64,000 nt of DNA from Planctomycetota bacterium (GTDB lineage Bacteria; Planctomycetota; J058; JAJDCQ01): contig JAJDCQ010000102.1 of NCBI GenBank assembly GCA_029260755.1, forward strand, positions 1 to 64,000, given 5' to 3'. A program made the translations under genes and the position numbers. Numbering within the stretch: the first letter of the stretch is position 1; the number at the start of each line of letters is the position of its first letter. A model generated the notes under the pieces. That model was not told where the DNA came from. It was given only the letters and a program-made list of their open reading frames with translations, and did no database searches. Below, piece by piece: positions 26,055 to 34,586 of the stretch.

Positions 26055-26879
26055 ATGTCACGATGGATCGGTGCGGCGAGGCTCGCCGGGGTGATGGCGG
26101 TCGCCGGGCTCTCGCTCGGCTGCGGGTCGCGGCCTGGACGGCGGCTGGAGCCGCTTCCCGCCGGGACGGAGGTCGCGGAGGAGAGCGTCTTTCTTGTCCC
26201 GGGTCTCTCCTCCGGCGATCGATGGAGTCTCGAGCATCTCTACACCGAGGTCGATGACGCCGAGGCCGGGAAGATCGTCGTCCGCGCGGCGGTCGAGGTC
26301 GTCAAGGCCGACGGCGGGATGCCGCGGACCGTCCGGATCGACTTCACGCCCGAGAGCCGGATCTACTTCGGCGGGCTCAACGGGGAGACGATCTTCGACT
26401 TCGCGGGGAAGTCCGGCGTGATCCGCGTCGACGGCTCCGGCGCGACGGAGTTCGAGCGGCTCTTCAGCGATCACTACGGCGTCTTCCTCCAGAGCGCGGT
26501 GCTGCTGCTCGTGGCGCCGCCGCCCTACCTCCCCGAGACGCCGCGCGCGCTCTCGGTCGGCGATGAGTGGGAGACGACGATCCCCGACTGGCTCGTCGCG
26601 AGGGGCACCCGCGGCGAGGAGCGCTGGAGCGTCTCGTGCAAGACGCGACTGGTTCGAGTCGTCGAGATCGCCGGGCGCAAGATCGTCGAGCTCGATGCGA
26701 AGCGGACGGCGACCCGGGTGAGCGGCGAGACGACCGTCTGGGAGCTGACCGAGACCGTTCGCTGGGACCTCGAGGCCGGGGTCGTCGTCGAGGTCGAGGG
26801 GCGCATGTCCTGGACGATCGATGCGACGGAGACGACGGGTGAGGCGCTGACCTTCTGGAGCCTGCGCCGCGCCGGATAG
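26055..26879 (+). CDS. Lipoprotein of unknown function
   Basis: 274 residues, preceded by a very strong GGAGGGGAGGA ribosome site. The signal peptide ends in a lipobox, GLSLGC (Cys23), so it is a predicted lipoprotein. The body is beta-rich (EVAEESVFLVPGLSSGDRWSLEH, VGDEWETTIPDWL, ETTVWELTETVRWDLEAGVVVEVEGRMSW). This resembles Planctomycete DUF-type lipoproteins with a central beta-barrel, but no specific family is recognised. It is followed after 33 bases by the aminotransferase gene on the same strand. Confidence 0.7.
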   Translation: MSRWIGAARLAGVMAVAGLSLGCGSRPGRRLEPLPAGTEVAEESVFLVPGLSSGDRWSLEHLYTEVDDAEAGKIVVRAAVEVVKADGGMPRTVRIDFTPESRIYFGGLNGETIFDFAGKSGVIRVDGSGATEFERLFSDHYGVFLQSAVLLLVAPPPYLPETPRALSVGDEWETTIPDWLVARGTRGEERWSVSCKTRLVRVVEIAGRKIVELDAKRTATRVSGETTVWELTETVRWDLEAGVVVEVEGRMSWTIDATETTGEALTFWSLRRAG

Positions 26880-26912
26880 GCCGGGTCGCCGCCACCCGGC
26901 GGAGGAGAGACG

Positions 26913-28145
26913 ATGTCGAAGCTCGCGCTCAACGGCGGCCCTCGCCTTCGGACGCAGCCGTTCCATCGCTGGCCCCACTGGGGCGAGGCCGAGCGGCGCG
27001 CGCTCGAGGCGGTCCTCGACGCCGGGAGCTGGGGCGGCTACCCCGCGCCGAACCGGTTCGCGGCCGCGTTCGCCGAGCAGTTCGCGGCGGCCGTCGACGC
27101 GGCGTGGGGCGTCTGCTGCACCAACGGCTCGGTCGCGATCGAGCTGGCGCTGCAGGCGGCCGGGATCGGCCCGGGCGACGAGGTGATCGTCCCCGCCTAC
27201 ACGTTCGTGGCGACCGCCTCGAGCGTCGCCTTCTGCCGGGCGACGCCCGTCTTCTGCGACGTCGAGCCGGCGCGCTACTGCATCGACCCGGCGGCGGCCG
27301 AGGCGGCCATCACCGAGCGGACCCGCGCGATCATCGTCGTCCACCTCGCCTGCAACATGGCGGACATGGACGCGATCGGGGCGCTCGCGAAGAAGCACGA
27401 CCTCGTCCTCATCGAGGACGGCGCCCACGCCCACGGCCACCGCTGGAACGGCCGGGGCGCCGGGTCGCTCGGCGACCTCGCCACGTTCTCGTTTCAGACC
27501 TCGAAGCTCTTGACCGCCGGCGAGGGCGGCATCGTCACGGGCAACGACCCGATCCTGCGCGACCGCGTCGCCAGCCTCGTCAACTGCGGCCGGAAGGAGC
27601 CGGGGTGGGACGGGTTCGAGGGGCAGATGCTCGGGAAGAACTCCCGCATCACCGAGTTCCAGGCGGCGCTCCTCTCGGCTCAGCTCGCGCGTCTCGACGA
27701 GCAGACGGCCCGGCGGCAGGAGCGGACGGCGCGCCTCGAGGCGAGGCTCGCCGGCATGCCCGGGATCGGCTTCACCGAGCGCGACCCGCGGAACGACCGC
27801 CGGGCGATCTACCAGTTCATCGTGAAGTACGACCCCGCCTCGTTCGATGGCCTCCCCCGCGACCGGTTCCTCGAGGCGCTCCGCGCCGAGGGGGTGCCCG
27901 CCGAGGGCGACTTCTACGTTCCGCTCTTCCGCGACGAGCTCTTCGCGATGGACCCCAGGACCAACCCGATCGCCGGCGGCGACTTCGACCTCGAGGCGTT
28001 CTCGGCGCCGGTGGCGACCCGGGCCGCCTACGAGGAGGCGATCTGGCTCCCCCACGAGCTCTTCCTCGGCTCCGAGGCGGACGTCGACGCGATCGCCGAC
28101 GCCTTCGCGAAGGTCCGGGAGAGTCGCGCCGAGCTCTCGGCCTGA
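26913..28145 (+). CDS. DegT/DnrJ/EryC1/StrS-family PLP aminotransferase
   Basis: 410 residues. Family signatures: GSWGGYPAPNRFAAAFAEQFA, the TNGSVAIELALQAAGIGPGDEVIVPAYTF region, EDGAHAHGH with the PLP-ring Asp, FSFQTSKLLTAGEGG with PLP-lysine Lys198, and NSRITEFQAALL. These enzymes aminate keto-sugars or build nucleotide-linked amino sugars; some make AHBA or act on scyllo-inosose. No other sugar-nucleotide genes are adjacent, so the substrate is open. GGAGGAG precedes the ATG. Confidence 0.9.
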   Translation: MSKLALNGGPRLRTQPFHRWPHWGEAERRALEAVLDAGSWGGYPAPNRFAAAFAEQFAAAVDAAWGVCCTNGSVAIELALQAAGIGPGDEVIVPAYTFVATASSVAFCRATPVFCDVEPARYCIDPAAAEAAITERTRAIIVVHLACNMADMDAIGALAKKHDLVLIEDGAHAHGHRWNGRGAGSLGDLATFSFQTSKLLTAGEGGIVTGNDPILRDRVASLVNCGRKEPGWDGFEGQMLGKNSRITEFQAALLSAQLARLDEQTARRQERTARLEARLAGMPGIGFTERDPRNDRRAIYQFIVKYDPASFDGLPRDRFLEALRAEGVPAEGDFYVPLFRDELFAMDPRTNPIAGGDFDLEAFSAPVATRAAYEEAIWLPHELFLGSEADVDAIADAFAKVRESRAELSA

Positions 28146-28211
28146 CGCGGATCGGAACCCGGCCTCCACCGTTCGCGTCGAACAGTGACACGCGCTCATT
28201 GGAGGTCATCG

Positions 28212-31091
28212 ATGGACCGCTCGCCCGTCGCCTACCCGAACCGTTGCCGGACCACGTCCGCTGCGGCCGCCCTCGCGGCCGGCCTCGTCGCCACGCTCCC
28301 CGCCGCCTCCGCCCGGGCCGGCGACCCGCGGCCGTCTCCGCACCTCGACGGCGACTCCCTCCCCGAGTCGCCCCGCCAGGCGGAGCCGTGGACGCCGCCG
28401 ACGTCCGAGCTCCCCGACGTGCTCGTCACGGCGGTCTCGACGCTGTTCGAGCAGGGACTCGCCGACCCGCGCGGCGCCGCCTATCACGAGATCGAGATCG
28501 GGACGGGCAGCTGCTGGACCGGCGACGCCGGCGTGATCCGGACGCGCGGCTGGGTCCTTCCCGCCGCGGAGGGCGCCGAACCTCGCTGGGCCGTCTCCTG
28601 GAACGGCCTCGTCTACCCTCTCGCCGCCGCGCCCGGGGAGCCGGCCGACCTCGCCGCCGACGTCGCCGCGTTCGTCGCCGCCGACGAGCAGCGGCGCGCG
28701 CGCTGGGCGCGCGAGCATCCCGACTCGCCGTTCTACCGGCACCGGCAGGCGTGGCCCGAGGGGAGCAGCGCGAGCCACCGGACGCTCCTCCCGCTCAAGA
28801 CGGCGTTGCTGCTGAGACTCGGCGAGGCGAAGCTCGCCGACGCGGTCTGGACGGCGTGGACGGCCGGCATGGCGCGCAACACGAACGACGACTCGGTCCA
28901 CCTCGAAGATCCCTACCTGATGCTCGCGACCGACTGGACCTGGGCGCGCTGGGACCGGGCCGTCTGCGCCCACATGCGCGGCGACCACCGCCTCGCCCTG
29001 GCCGACGTGCGTCGTCTCATCGACCAGGCCGGGCTCGTCGACGCGACGGCCGAGGCGCGCGGGTTCGACCGCCCCCAGGACCACCGGCAGGGACGGGCCG
29101 AAGGGAGCGAGACGAAGGTCCCCTACCTCGGGTTCCTCGAGCGCTGCTCCGAGCTCCTCCGCGAGCAGGAGCGCCGCGTCGCCGAGTCGACCGACGCGGA
29201 CGGCGTCGGGCGAGCCCGCGAGCTCCTCGTCCCCGCCGGCGCCGAGCAGCTCGCGGCCGACGCGTCCGAGCGTCTTGCGGAGCGGTTCCCCGAGGCGAAG
29301 GCGCGCATCGCGGCGCTGGTAACCGACCTCGAGCTCGTCGCCGCGCGCCAGGGAGGGCAGCCCGGCGGCGTCTCGCTCGGCGGCGACCCGATCGTGCGGA
29401 TGCTCGTCCTCGAGGGCGAGGCGGCCGTCGAGCCGCTCCTCGAGTGTCTCGAGAGCGACCCCCGCCTCACCCGGAGCGTTCATTTCTGGCGCGACTTCTC
29501 GCGGCACCGGTCGCTCCTCGGCGTCCACGAGGCGGCCTACGTGGCCCTGTCGGGGATCCTCGAGACCTCGTTCTTCGGAGCGGCCTCGACCGGCGATGAC
29601 CTGACCGCGCGCGGCCTCGAGGGGCGGCGCGCCGTCGCCGCGCGCGTCCGCGAGCACTGGGAGCGGTTCCGGGGCGTCCCTCTCGAGGAGCGCTGGTACC
29701 GGACGCTCGCCGACGACGCGGCCGACCCGCAGCAGTGGCTCCAGGCGATCGGTAACATCGTCGCGCCGGCGGACGTCGCCCAGATGCGCGGAAGCATGTT
29801 CGGCGGTGGCTGGACGACCGTGCCGGCGCGCGCCCCGGGCGAGGTCTCGCCCCTCCGCGGCGAGACCCTCCGGGCGAAGAAGGAGCCGAGCGTCGCCGGG
29901 CTCCTCGTCTCGCGGATGCGCTCGCTCGCGAAGCAGCCCGACGACGGCTACCACTTCCAGCTCCGGGCGGTCACTCGCGTGGCGATCGCCCTCGCCACCT
30001 GGGACGCGAAGCTCGGCCTCGAGGAGCTCCGCTGGGTCTCCGAGCTGATCGAGGAGGCGACCGCCGGCGACCCCGACGACCGCCAGCTCTTCCTCATCCG
30101 CGACGCGGTGGAGCTCTACGAGCGTCGCCACGCCGCCGGCGACGAGCTCGCCCTGCCCGCCTACGCCGCCTGGGTGCGCGGCGTGACGCCGAAGAACGCC
30201 TCGCACGACTGCGGCCGCCTCTTCGGCCCGATCTGGCGGCACGTCGAGCACCCCGCGATGGTCGAGACCGAGGCGTGGCTCTTCGGCGACGAGGACTCGC
30301 CGTGGAATCCGATCTTCGCCGACCGCCTCTTCCAGGTCCGCGACCTGTTCGAGACCTCGCTCGTCGGCCTGCCCGGGTTCCGGGCGCAGCTGCTCCGACT
30401 CCTCGCCGACCGCTCGCGCGCCGGACGGGTGAAGGCGCGCGAGGATGGCTCGATCGATCTCCTCGTCGACGACGGCTGGAGCGGCAGCGGCGGCTCGACC
30501 GAGGGCGACCCGCTCGCGCCCGAGCCGGGCGTCGAGGTCGAGCTCCGGTGGTGCGACCTCGTCGCCCATCACCTCGGCTGGATCGAGGGTCTCCCGAAGC
30601 TCGCCCCCTACTGGCCCGAGAAGGACCGCGACGCTGCGGTCGCCGCGTGCGTCGCGCATCTGCAGCGCTTCGGCGAGCGCTACCGCCCCGACGCCGCGCA
30701 CCGAGAGCTCCTCGATCCCTGGTCGGAGGGGGCGGCGAGGATGAGCTTCCCGGCCCGCGCCGAGCCCGCCACGCCCGAGGACGTGGAGGCCGGTCGCGCG
30801 ATCTTCACGCTGCGAGGGGATCGAGCGGACGCCGAGATCCGGGCCGTCGCGGACCTCTCGCTGCCCCGGAGGGCTCGTTGGGTCGGCCTCCAGGATCACC
30901 CCCTCGTCTCGCACGTCTGGGACCCGGAGACCGAGAAGACGACGGCGACGCTGACCTGGGATGAGAAGGGAATCATCTGGCAGGCGGAAGAGATCCGGCA
31001 GCCCGACGGCTCCTGGAGGCGGTTCTACGGGTTCGTCGGACGCTACTCGGTCGCCCGCGTGCCGGCCGAGAAGATCGAGCTCGAGGAGTAG
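28212..31091 (+). CDS. Large exported protein of unknown function
   Basis: 959 residues from ATG 28212, preceded by GGAGGT at good spacing. Signal peptide about 1-37 (AALAAGLVATLPAASARA). The rest is mainly helical, with blocks that could be HEAT- or TPR-like (DPYLMLATDWTWARWDRAVCAHMRGDHRLALADVRRL is helical-repeat-like). Cysteines are few, and no catalytic motif is recognisable. The protein resembles large Planctomycete-specific secreted proteins only in general style. Confidence 0.68.
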   Translation: MDRSPVAYPNRCRTTSAAAALAAGLVATLPAASARAGDPRPSPHLDGDSLPESPRQAEPWTPPTSELPDVLVTAVSTLFEQGLADPRGAAYHEIEIGTGSCWTGDAGVIRTRGWVLPAAEGAEPRWAVSWNGLVYPLAAAPGEPADLAADVAAFVAADEQRRARWAREHPDSPFYRHRQAWPEGSSASHRTLLPLKTALLLRLGEAKLADAVWTAWTAGMARNTNDDSVHLEDPYLMLATDWTWARWDRAVCAHMRGDHRLALADVRRLIDQAGLVDATAEARGFDRPQDHRQGRAEGSETKVPYLGFLERCSELLREQERRVAESTDADGVGRARELLVPAGAEQLAADASERLAERFPEAKARIAALVTDLELVAARQGGQPGGVSLGGDPIVRMLVLEGEAAVEPLLECLESDPRLTRSVHFWRDFSRHRSLLGVHEAAYVALSGILETSFFGAASTGDDLTARGLEGRRAVAARVREHWERFRGVPLEERWYRTLADDAADPQQWLQAIGNIVAPADVAQMRGSMFGGGWTTVPARAPGEVSPLRGETLRAKKEPSVAGLLVSRMRSLAKQPDDGYHFQLRAVTRVAIALATWDAKLGLEELRWVSELIEEATAGDPDDRQLFLIRDAVELYERRHAAGDELALPAYAAWVRGVTPKNASHDCGRLFGPIWRHVEHPAMVETEAWLFGDEDSPWNPIFADRLFQVRDLFETSLVGLPGFRAQLLRLLADRSRAGRVKAREDGSIDLLVDDGWSGSGGSTEGDPLAPEPGVEVELRWCDLVAHHLGWIEGLPKLAPYWPEKDRDAAVAACVAHLQRFGERYRPDAAHRELLDPWSEGAARMSFPARAEPATPEDVEAGRAIFTLRGDRADAEIRAVADLSLPRRARWVGLQDHPLVSHVWDPETEKTTATLTWDEKGIIWQAEEIRQPDGSWRRFYGFVGRYSVARVPAEKIELEE

Positions 31092-31123
31092 CGCGACCGA
31101 CCTCTCGCGGGTCGCCGACCGAC

Positions 31124-31153
31124 TTGACCCGGGCCGGGACTCCGTCCTACCGT
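31124..31153 (+). promoter_or_regulatory. Candidate sigma-70-type promoter of the ApbE gene
   Basis: TTGACC (31124-31129), 18 bases, TACCGT (31148-31153). The ATG follows 44 bases later. The -35 box matches five of six consensus bases. Confidence 0.45.
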
Positions 31154-31197
31154 GGCGCGCCTCGGCGGCGTCCTCGCCGAGCGAGAACGGAGAGCCG

Positions 31198-32793
31198 ATG
31201 CGACCCCGCCGAAACGCCCTGCTGATCGCCGCCGCGGTCGCCTCGGCCGTCGTGACGCTCACCGTGAGCGCCGGGCGGACCGACGCGGACCCGACGCCGG
31301 CCGCCGAGCATCACTTCGCGCGCGAGCGGGTCCTCGGCACTTCGTTCGACCTGACGGTCGTCACCGACGACCGCGCGACGGCGGAGCGCTGCCTCGATGA
31401 CGTGCTGGGCGCGATCGACGCGGCGTGCGTCACGCTCAGCACCTACGATGCGGAGAGCGAGATCAGCCGGATCAACGCGCGCCCCGACGCCGCGATCGAC
31501 GTTCCCCTCTCACCGCTCCTCGCCGGGGTCCTTCGCCGGGCGCGCGCGTGGCAGCGTCGCTCCGAGGGCGCGTTCGACCCCACGATCGCCCCCCTCGTCG
31601 AGCTCTGGCGAGTCGCCGAAACCCGCGGACGCGCTCCGACCGACGCCGAGCTCGCCCCTCTCCTCGCGAGCGCCGAGCCGCGCTTCGCAATCGAAGGGAC
31701 CGACCCGGCCGCGGCCATCCTGCGGCGCGCGCAGCCCTGCACGTTCCGGCTCGACGCGATCGCCAAGGGCACGATCATCGACCTCGCCCTCGCCGCCGCG
31801 CGCGCCGTCTCGCCGCGCGTCACCGGCCTGTGCTTGAACATCGGCGGCGACATCGGGACCTGGGGGATGCGCCCGGGCGGACGGCCCTGGGAGGTCGGGA
31901 TCGCCGACCCGGGCGACGCCGCCGAGAACGCCCCGCCCCGAGCGCGCGTCGCCCTCGCCGCCGGCCAGGCGGTCGCGACGAGCGGTGGATCCGCGCGCTT
32001 CTGGACGATCGATGGGCGGCGTTTCTCTCATCTGCTCGACCCGCGGACCGGGCGCTCGGTCGACCACGTCGCGAGCGCGTCGGTCGTCGCCCCGGATGCC
32101 GAGACGGCCGATGTGCTGGCGACGATCCTGACCGTCCTCCCGATCGACCGCGGCATCGCGCTCGTCGACGACGTCGAGGGCGCGGCCTGTCTCGTCGTCG
32201 AGCGGGATGGCGCCGAGCGGCGAAGCGCCCGCTGGATCGACGTCGAGGTCCCGGTCGCGCGTCGCGGCGAGGCGACCCCCACCGCTACCGGGTCGCGGTG
32301 GGATGAGGCCGCGAAGGTCGAGGTCGCCTTCACCCTCGTCGACTCGGCCACGCGGGGACGGTTCCACCGCCACTTCGTCGCCGTCTGGGTCGTGGACGAG
32401 CATGGCCGCCTCGTCAAGATCGTCGCCCTCTGGGCGAAGCGGGGCGAGCTGAAGTACCTGAAGAAGCTCAACAAGTTCTGGGGGACGTGGAAGGGGAGTG
32501 ATCTCGAGAAGGCCGCGCCGAGCTCGCTGAAGACGCTCAGCCGCGCGACGCGACGTCCCGGCGAGTACACCGTCGTCTGGGACGGGACCGACCAGGCCGG
32601 CCGGCGGGTCGCCCCGGGCAACTACACGATCCACGTCGACGTGAACCGCGAGCACGGCCCGGGCAAGGAGCGTCACACGCACGCCGGGGCGACCCTCGAC
32701 TGCGGGGCGTCGAGCGCGACGGCGAAGGTCGCCGATCAGCCCGAGCTCACCGGCGTCTCGATGACCTACACGCCGGGCCGGCGCGCCTACTGA
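31198..32793 (+). CDS. ApbE-like FAD:protein FMN transferase fused to DUF2271
   Basis: 531 residues. Signal peptide about 1-31. ApbE domain about 40-345 with LSTYDAESEISRIN, RLDAIAKGTIID (usual DLGGIAKGYAVD), LNIGGDIGTWG, ATSGGSARFW, HLLDPRTGRSVDH and the Mg-binding APDAETADVLAT. ApbE attaches FMN from FAD covalently to Thr or Ser of target proteins such as RnfG/NqrC or flavin-carrier domains. The C-terminal about 155 residues (KVEVAFTLVD, GEYTVVWDGTDQAGRRVAPGNYTIHVD) form a DUF2271-like beta-sandwich, a known ApbE partner. No flavinylated target gene is in the window. A strong terminator follows. Confidence 0.9.
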   Translation: MRPRRNALLIAAAVASAVVTLTVSAGRTDADPTPAAEHHFARERVLGTSFDLTVVTDDRATAERCLDDVLGAIDAACVTLSTYDAESEISRINARPDAAIDVPLSPLLAGVLRRARAWQRRSEGAFDPTIAPLVELWRVAETRGRAPTDAELAPLLASAEPRFAIEGTDPAAAILRRAQPCTFRLDAIAKGTIIDLALAAARAVSPRVTGLCLNIGGDIGTWGMRPGGRPWEVGIADPGDAAENAPPRARVALAAGQAVATSGGSARFWTIDGRRFSHLLDPRTGRSVDHVASASVVAPDAETADVLATILTVLPIDRGIALVDDVEGAACLVVERDGAERRSARWIDVEVPVARRGEATPTATGSRWDEAAKVEVAFTLVDSATRGRFHRHFVAVWVVDEHGRLVKIVALWAKRGELKYLKKLNKFWGTWKGSDLEKAAPSSLKTLSRATRRPGEYTVVWDGTDQAGRRVAPGNYTIHVDVNREHGPGKERHTHAGATLDCGASSATAKVADQPELTGVSMTYTPGRRAY

Positions 32794-32820
32794 TCGCCTG
32801 CCCCGTCTCGATCGATGCGA

Positions 32821-32848
32821 GAAGGGCGCGCCTGTCGGCGCGCCCTTC
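32821..32848. terminator. Rho-independent-type terminator, probably bidirectional
   Basis: A perfect 12-bp stem, GAAGGGCGCGCC / GGCGCGCCCTTC, with a TGTC loop. On the plus strand it is followed by GTCGTTTCGTT rather than a pure T run. It lies between the convergent ApbE and Cys-repeat genes and would end both transcripts. Confidence 0.82.
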
Positions 32849-32885
32849 GTCGTTTCGTTCGGTTGGCTCGGCCCGAGGGTCGAGG

Positions 32886-33245
32886 CTAGTGCTTGACCGG
32901 CACCGCGCAGCCGCCCTTGCCCTTGCAGGTGTTCTTGGCGACGCACTTGTTGTCGCCCGACTTGCAGCCGCCGAGCCCCTTGCACTCATTGCCGCCCTTG
33001 CAGGTGTGGTGCGCGGCGGTGGCGCAGCCGCCCTTGCCCTTGCACTCGTTCTTGCCGCCGCACTCGTTCGCGTCGGTCTTGCAGCCGCCCTTGCCCTTGC
33101 ACTCGTTCCGTCCCTTGCAGACGTGCTTCGCGGCGCCGTCGCCGTCGCCCCCTTCCGGCGTCGAGTCGCAGCCGACGAGCGCACCTCCCGTGATGATGCC
33201 GGCCGCCGCGGCGGCGATGAGCTTGTTGAAGTCTCTACGGTTCAT
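32886..33245 (-). CDS. Tat-exported Cys-rich tandem-repeat lipoprotein
   Basis: 119 residues. It begins MNRRDFNK, a twin-arginine signal, and ends the signal in a lipobox, GGALVGC (Cys26). The mature part is four near-identical 13-residue units at 43-55, 62-74, 82-94 and 101-113, each C-x2-x-N-x-C-K-G-x-G-G-C, so 12 Cys in a 19-20-residue period. No Cys lies between the units. The CKGKGGC blocks resemble Cys-rich bacterial proteins proposed to bind metals, including some bufferin-like precursors, but no DUF692 enzyme is in the window. Tat export implies it folds, and perhaps loads a metal or cofactor, before leaving the cytoplasm. The role is inference. Confidence 0.75.
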   Translation of the reverse strand: MNRRDFNKLIAAAAAGIITGGALVGCDSTPEGGDGDGAAKHVCKGRNECKGKGGCKTDANECGGKNECKGKGGCATAAHHTCKGGNECKGLGGCKSGDNKCVAKNTCKGKGGCAVPVKH

Positions 33246-33402
33246 GGATTCCCCCTGTTCGGTGGTGCGGAACGAAGTGCCTCGCCGTCGCCCGACCGCG
33301 TCGGTAGGGCCCTCCGGACGAGAGGGGTCGCGCCGACCCCGTCACACGCGATGATGAGAGCTCGCCGTCACTCCATTCCAGAATCTTGCCCGGTCGTCAG
33401 AC

Positions 33403-33432
33403 ATGACCGTCGGGACCCCCTTGGGATAGCAT
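33403..33432 (+). promoter_or_regulatory. Candidate promoter of the oxidoreductase-glycosidase operon
   Basis: ATGACC (33403-33408), 18 bases, TAGCAT (33427-33432), with the start ATG 65 bases further on. The same 18-base spacing as the ApbE promoter. The rest of the 251-base gap (33246-33496) shows nothing else recognisable. Confidence 0.33.
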
Positions 33433-33496
33433 GACACCGTCGCGGCGGCCAGCGGCTGCTCGACTTGCGGCTCGAGATGCTGGATGAACGCTCCCC

Positions 33497-34579
33497 ATGA
33501 AGTCCACCGGACGCAGGATCGGGATCGTCGGCTGCGGCTGGATCGGGCGCGTCTACGCCGAGAGCTGCCGCGAGGTGCCGGGCGCGACGGTGACCGCCTG
33601 TTGCGCCGGGCATCCTGACCGGGCCCGAACCTTCGCGACCGAGCTGGGCATCCCGTCGGTGGCCGCCGACCACGCCGAGCTCGCCGCCCGCGACGACGTC
33701 GACGTCGTCGCGGTCTGCGCGCCGAACCACCTGCACCATCCGGTCGCGATCGCCGCCCTCGAGGCCGGGAAGCACGTGATCGTCGAGAAGCCGCTCGCCC
33801 TCTCTCTCGAGGAGGGGCGCTCCATCATCACGACGGCGGCGCGGGTCGGTCGCGGGGTCGCCTACGCCGAGAACCTCTGCTTCGCGCCGAAGTACGAGCG
33901 AGCGCGCGCGATCCTCGATGCCGGCGAGCTCGGCCGGGTCGGCTTCGTCAAGCAGGTCGAGAAGCACGACGGCCCCCACACCCGCTGGTTCTACGAGGCG
34001 GCGACCGCCGGCGGCGGGGCGCTCCTCGACATGGGCTGCCACTCGATCGAGCTCGTCCGATGGCTCCTCGGCAAGCCGGCGGTCACGTCGGTCTGGGCGC
34101 ACATGGCCACCTGGCGCCACGCCGAGCGGAGCCGGACCGACCTCGAGGACCACGTCGTCCTCCACCTCGCGTTCGAGGGCGGGGCGACGGCGCTTCTCGA
34201 GGCCGGGTGGACCCTCCTCGGCGGGATGGCGAGCGACCTCGAGGTGCAGGGAACCGACGGAGTGCTGAAGGCCGATCTCCTCCTCGATGGCTCGGGGATG
34301 AAGCTCTACCGCGAGGCGGGCGACGAGCCCGGCTGGCGCTCGGTCGACGCAGACTGGCACCGGCAGAACGGCTATCCCCAGCAGCTCGCCCACTTCCTCG
34401 ATTGCTTCGAGTCGGGCGAGACGCCGCGCGAGTCGGCCGAGGACGGCCTCGCGTGCCTCGAGGTGATGCTCGCCGCCTACGAGTCGGCGCGGACCGGCGC
34501 GACGGTGACGCTGCCGTTCCGACCGAGCGGCGTCGCCCGTCCGGTCGATCTCTGGCGGGCGCCCGCCGCGGGCGACTGA
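33497..34579 (+). CDS. Gfo/Idh/MocA-family NAD(P)-dependent oxidoreductase
   Basis: 360 residues. Rossmann domain 1-125 with IGIVGCGWIGRVYA (GxGxxG) and the family signature EKPLALS (Lys-Pro of the active site). The C-terminal alpha/beta domain contains GGGALLDMGCHSIEL, with the catalytic-type Asp and His. These enzymes oxidise or epimerise sugars and inositols. The next gene, a GH35-like glycosidase, starts 7 bases on, so the two likely handle the same sugar. Confidence 0.9.
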   Translation: MKSTGRRIGIVGCGWIGRVYAESCREVPGATVTACCAGHPDRARTFATELGIPSVAADHAELAARDDVDVVAVCAPNHLHHPVAIAALEAGKHVIVEKPLALSLEEGRSIITTAARVGRGVAYAENLCFAPKYERARAILDAGELGRVGFVKQVEKHDGPHTRWFYEAATAGGGALLDMGCHSIELVRWLLGKPAVTSVWAHMATWRHAERSRTDLEDHVVLHLAFEGGATALLEAGWTLLGGMASDLEVQGTDGVLKADLLLDGSGMKLYREAGDEPGWRSVDADWHRQNGYPQQLAHFLDCFESGETPRESAEDGLACLEVMLAAYESARTGATVTLPFRPSGVARPVDLWRAPAAGD

Positions 34580-34586
34580 GCTCGCC

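Noticed and set aside
31092..31123. Possible GCGACC/GGTCGC hairpin after the large exported protein gene
   Set aside because: The stem is short, the loop long and there is no T run, so it is not a credible terminator.
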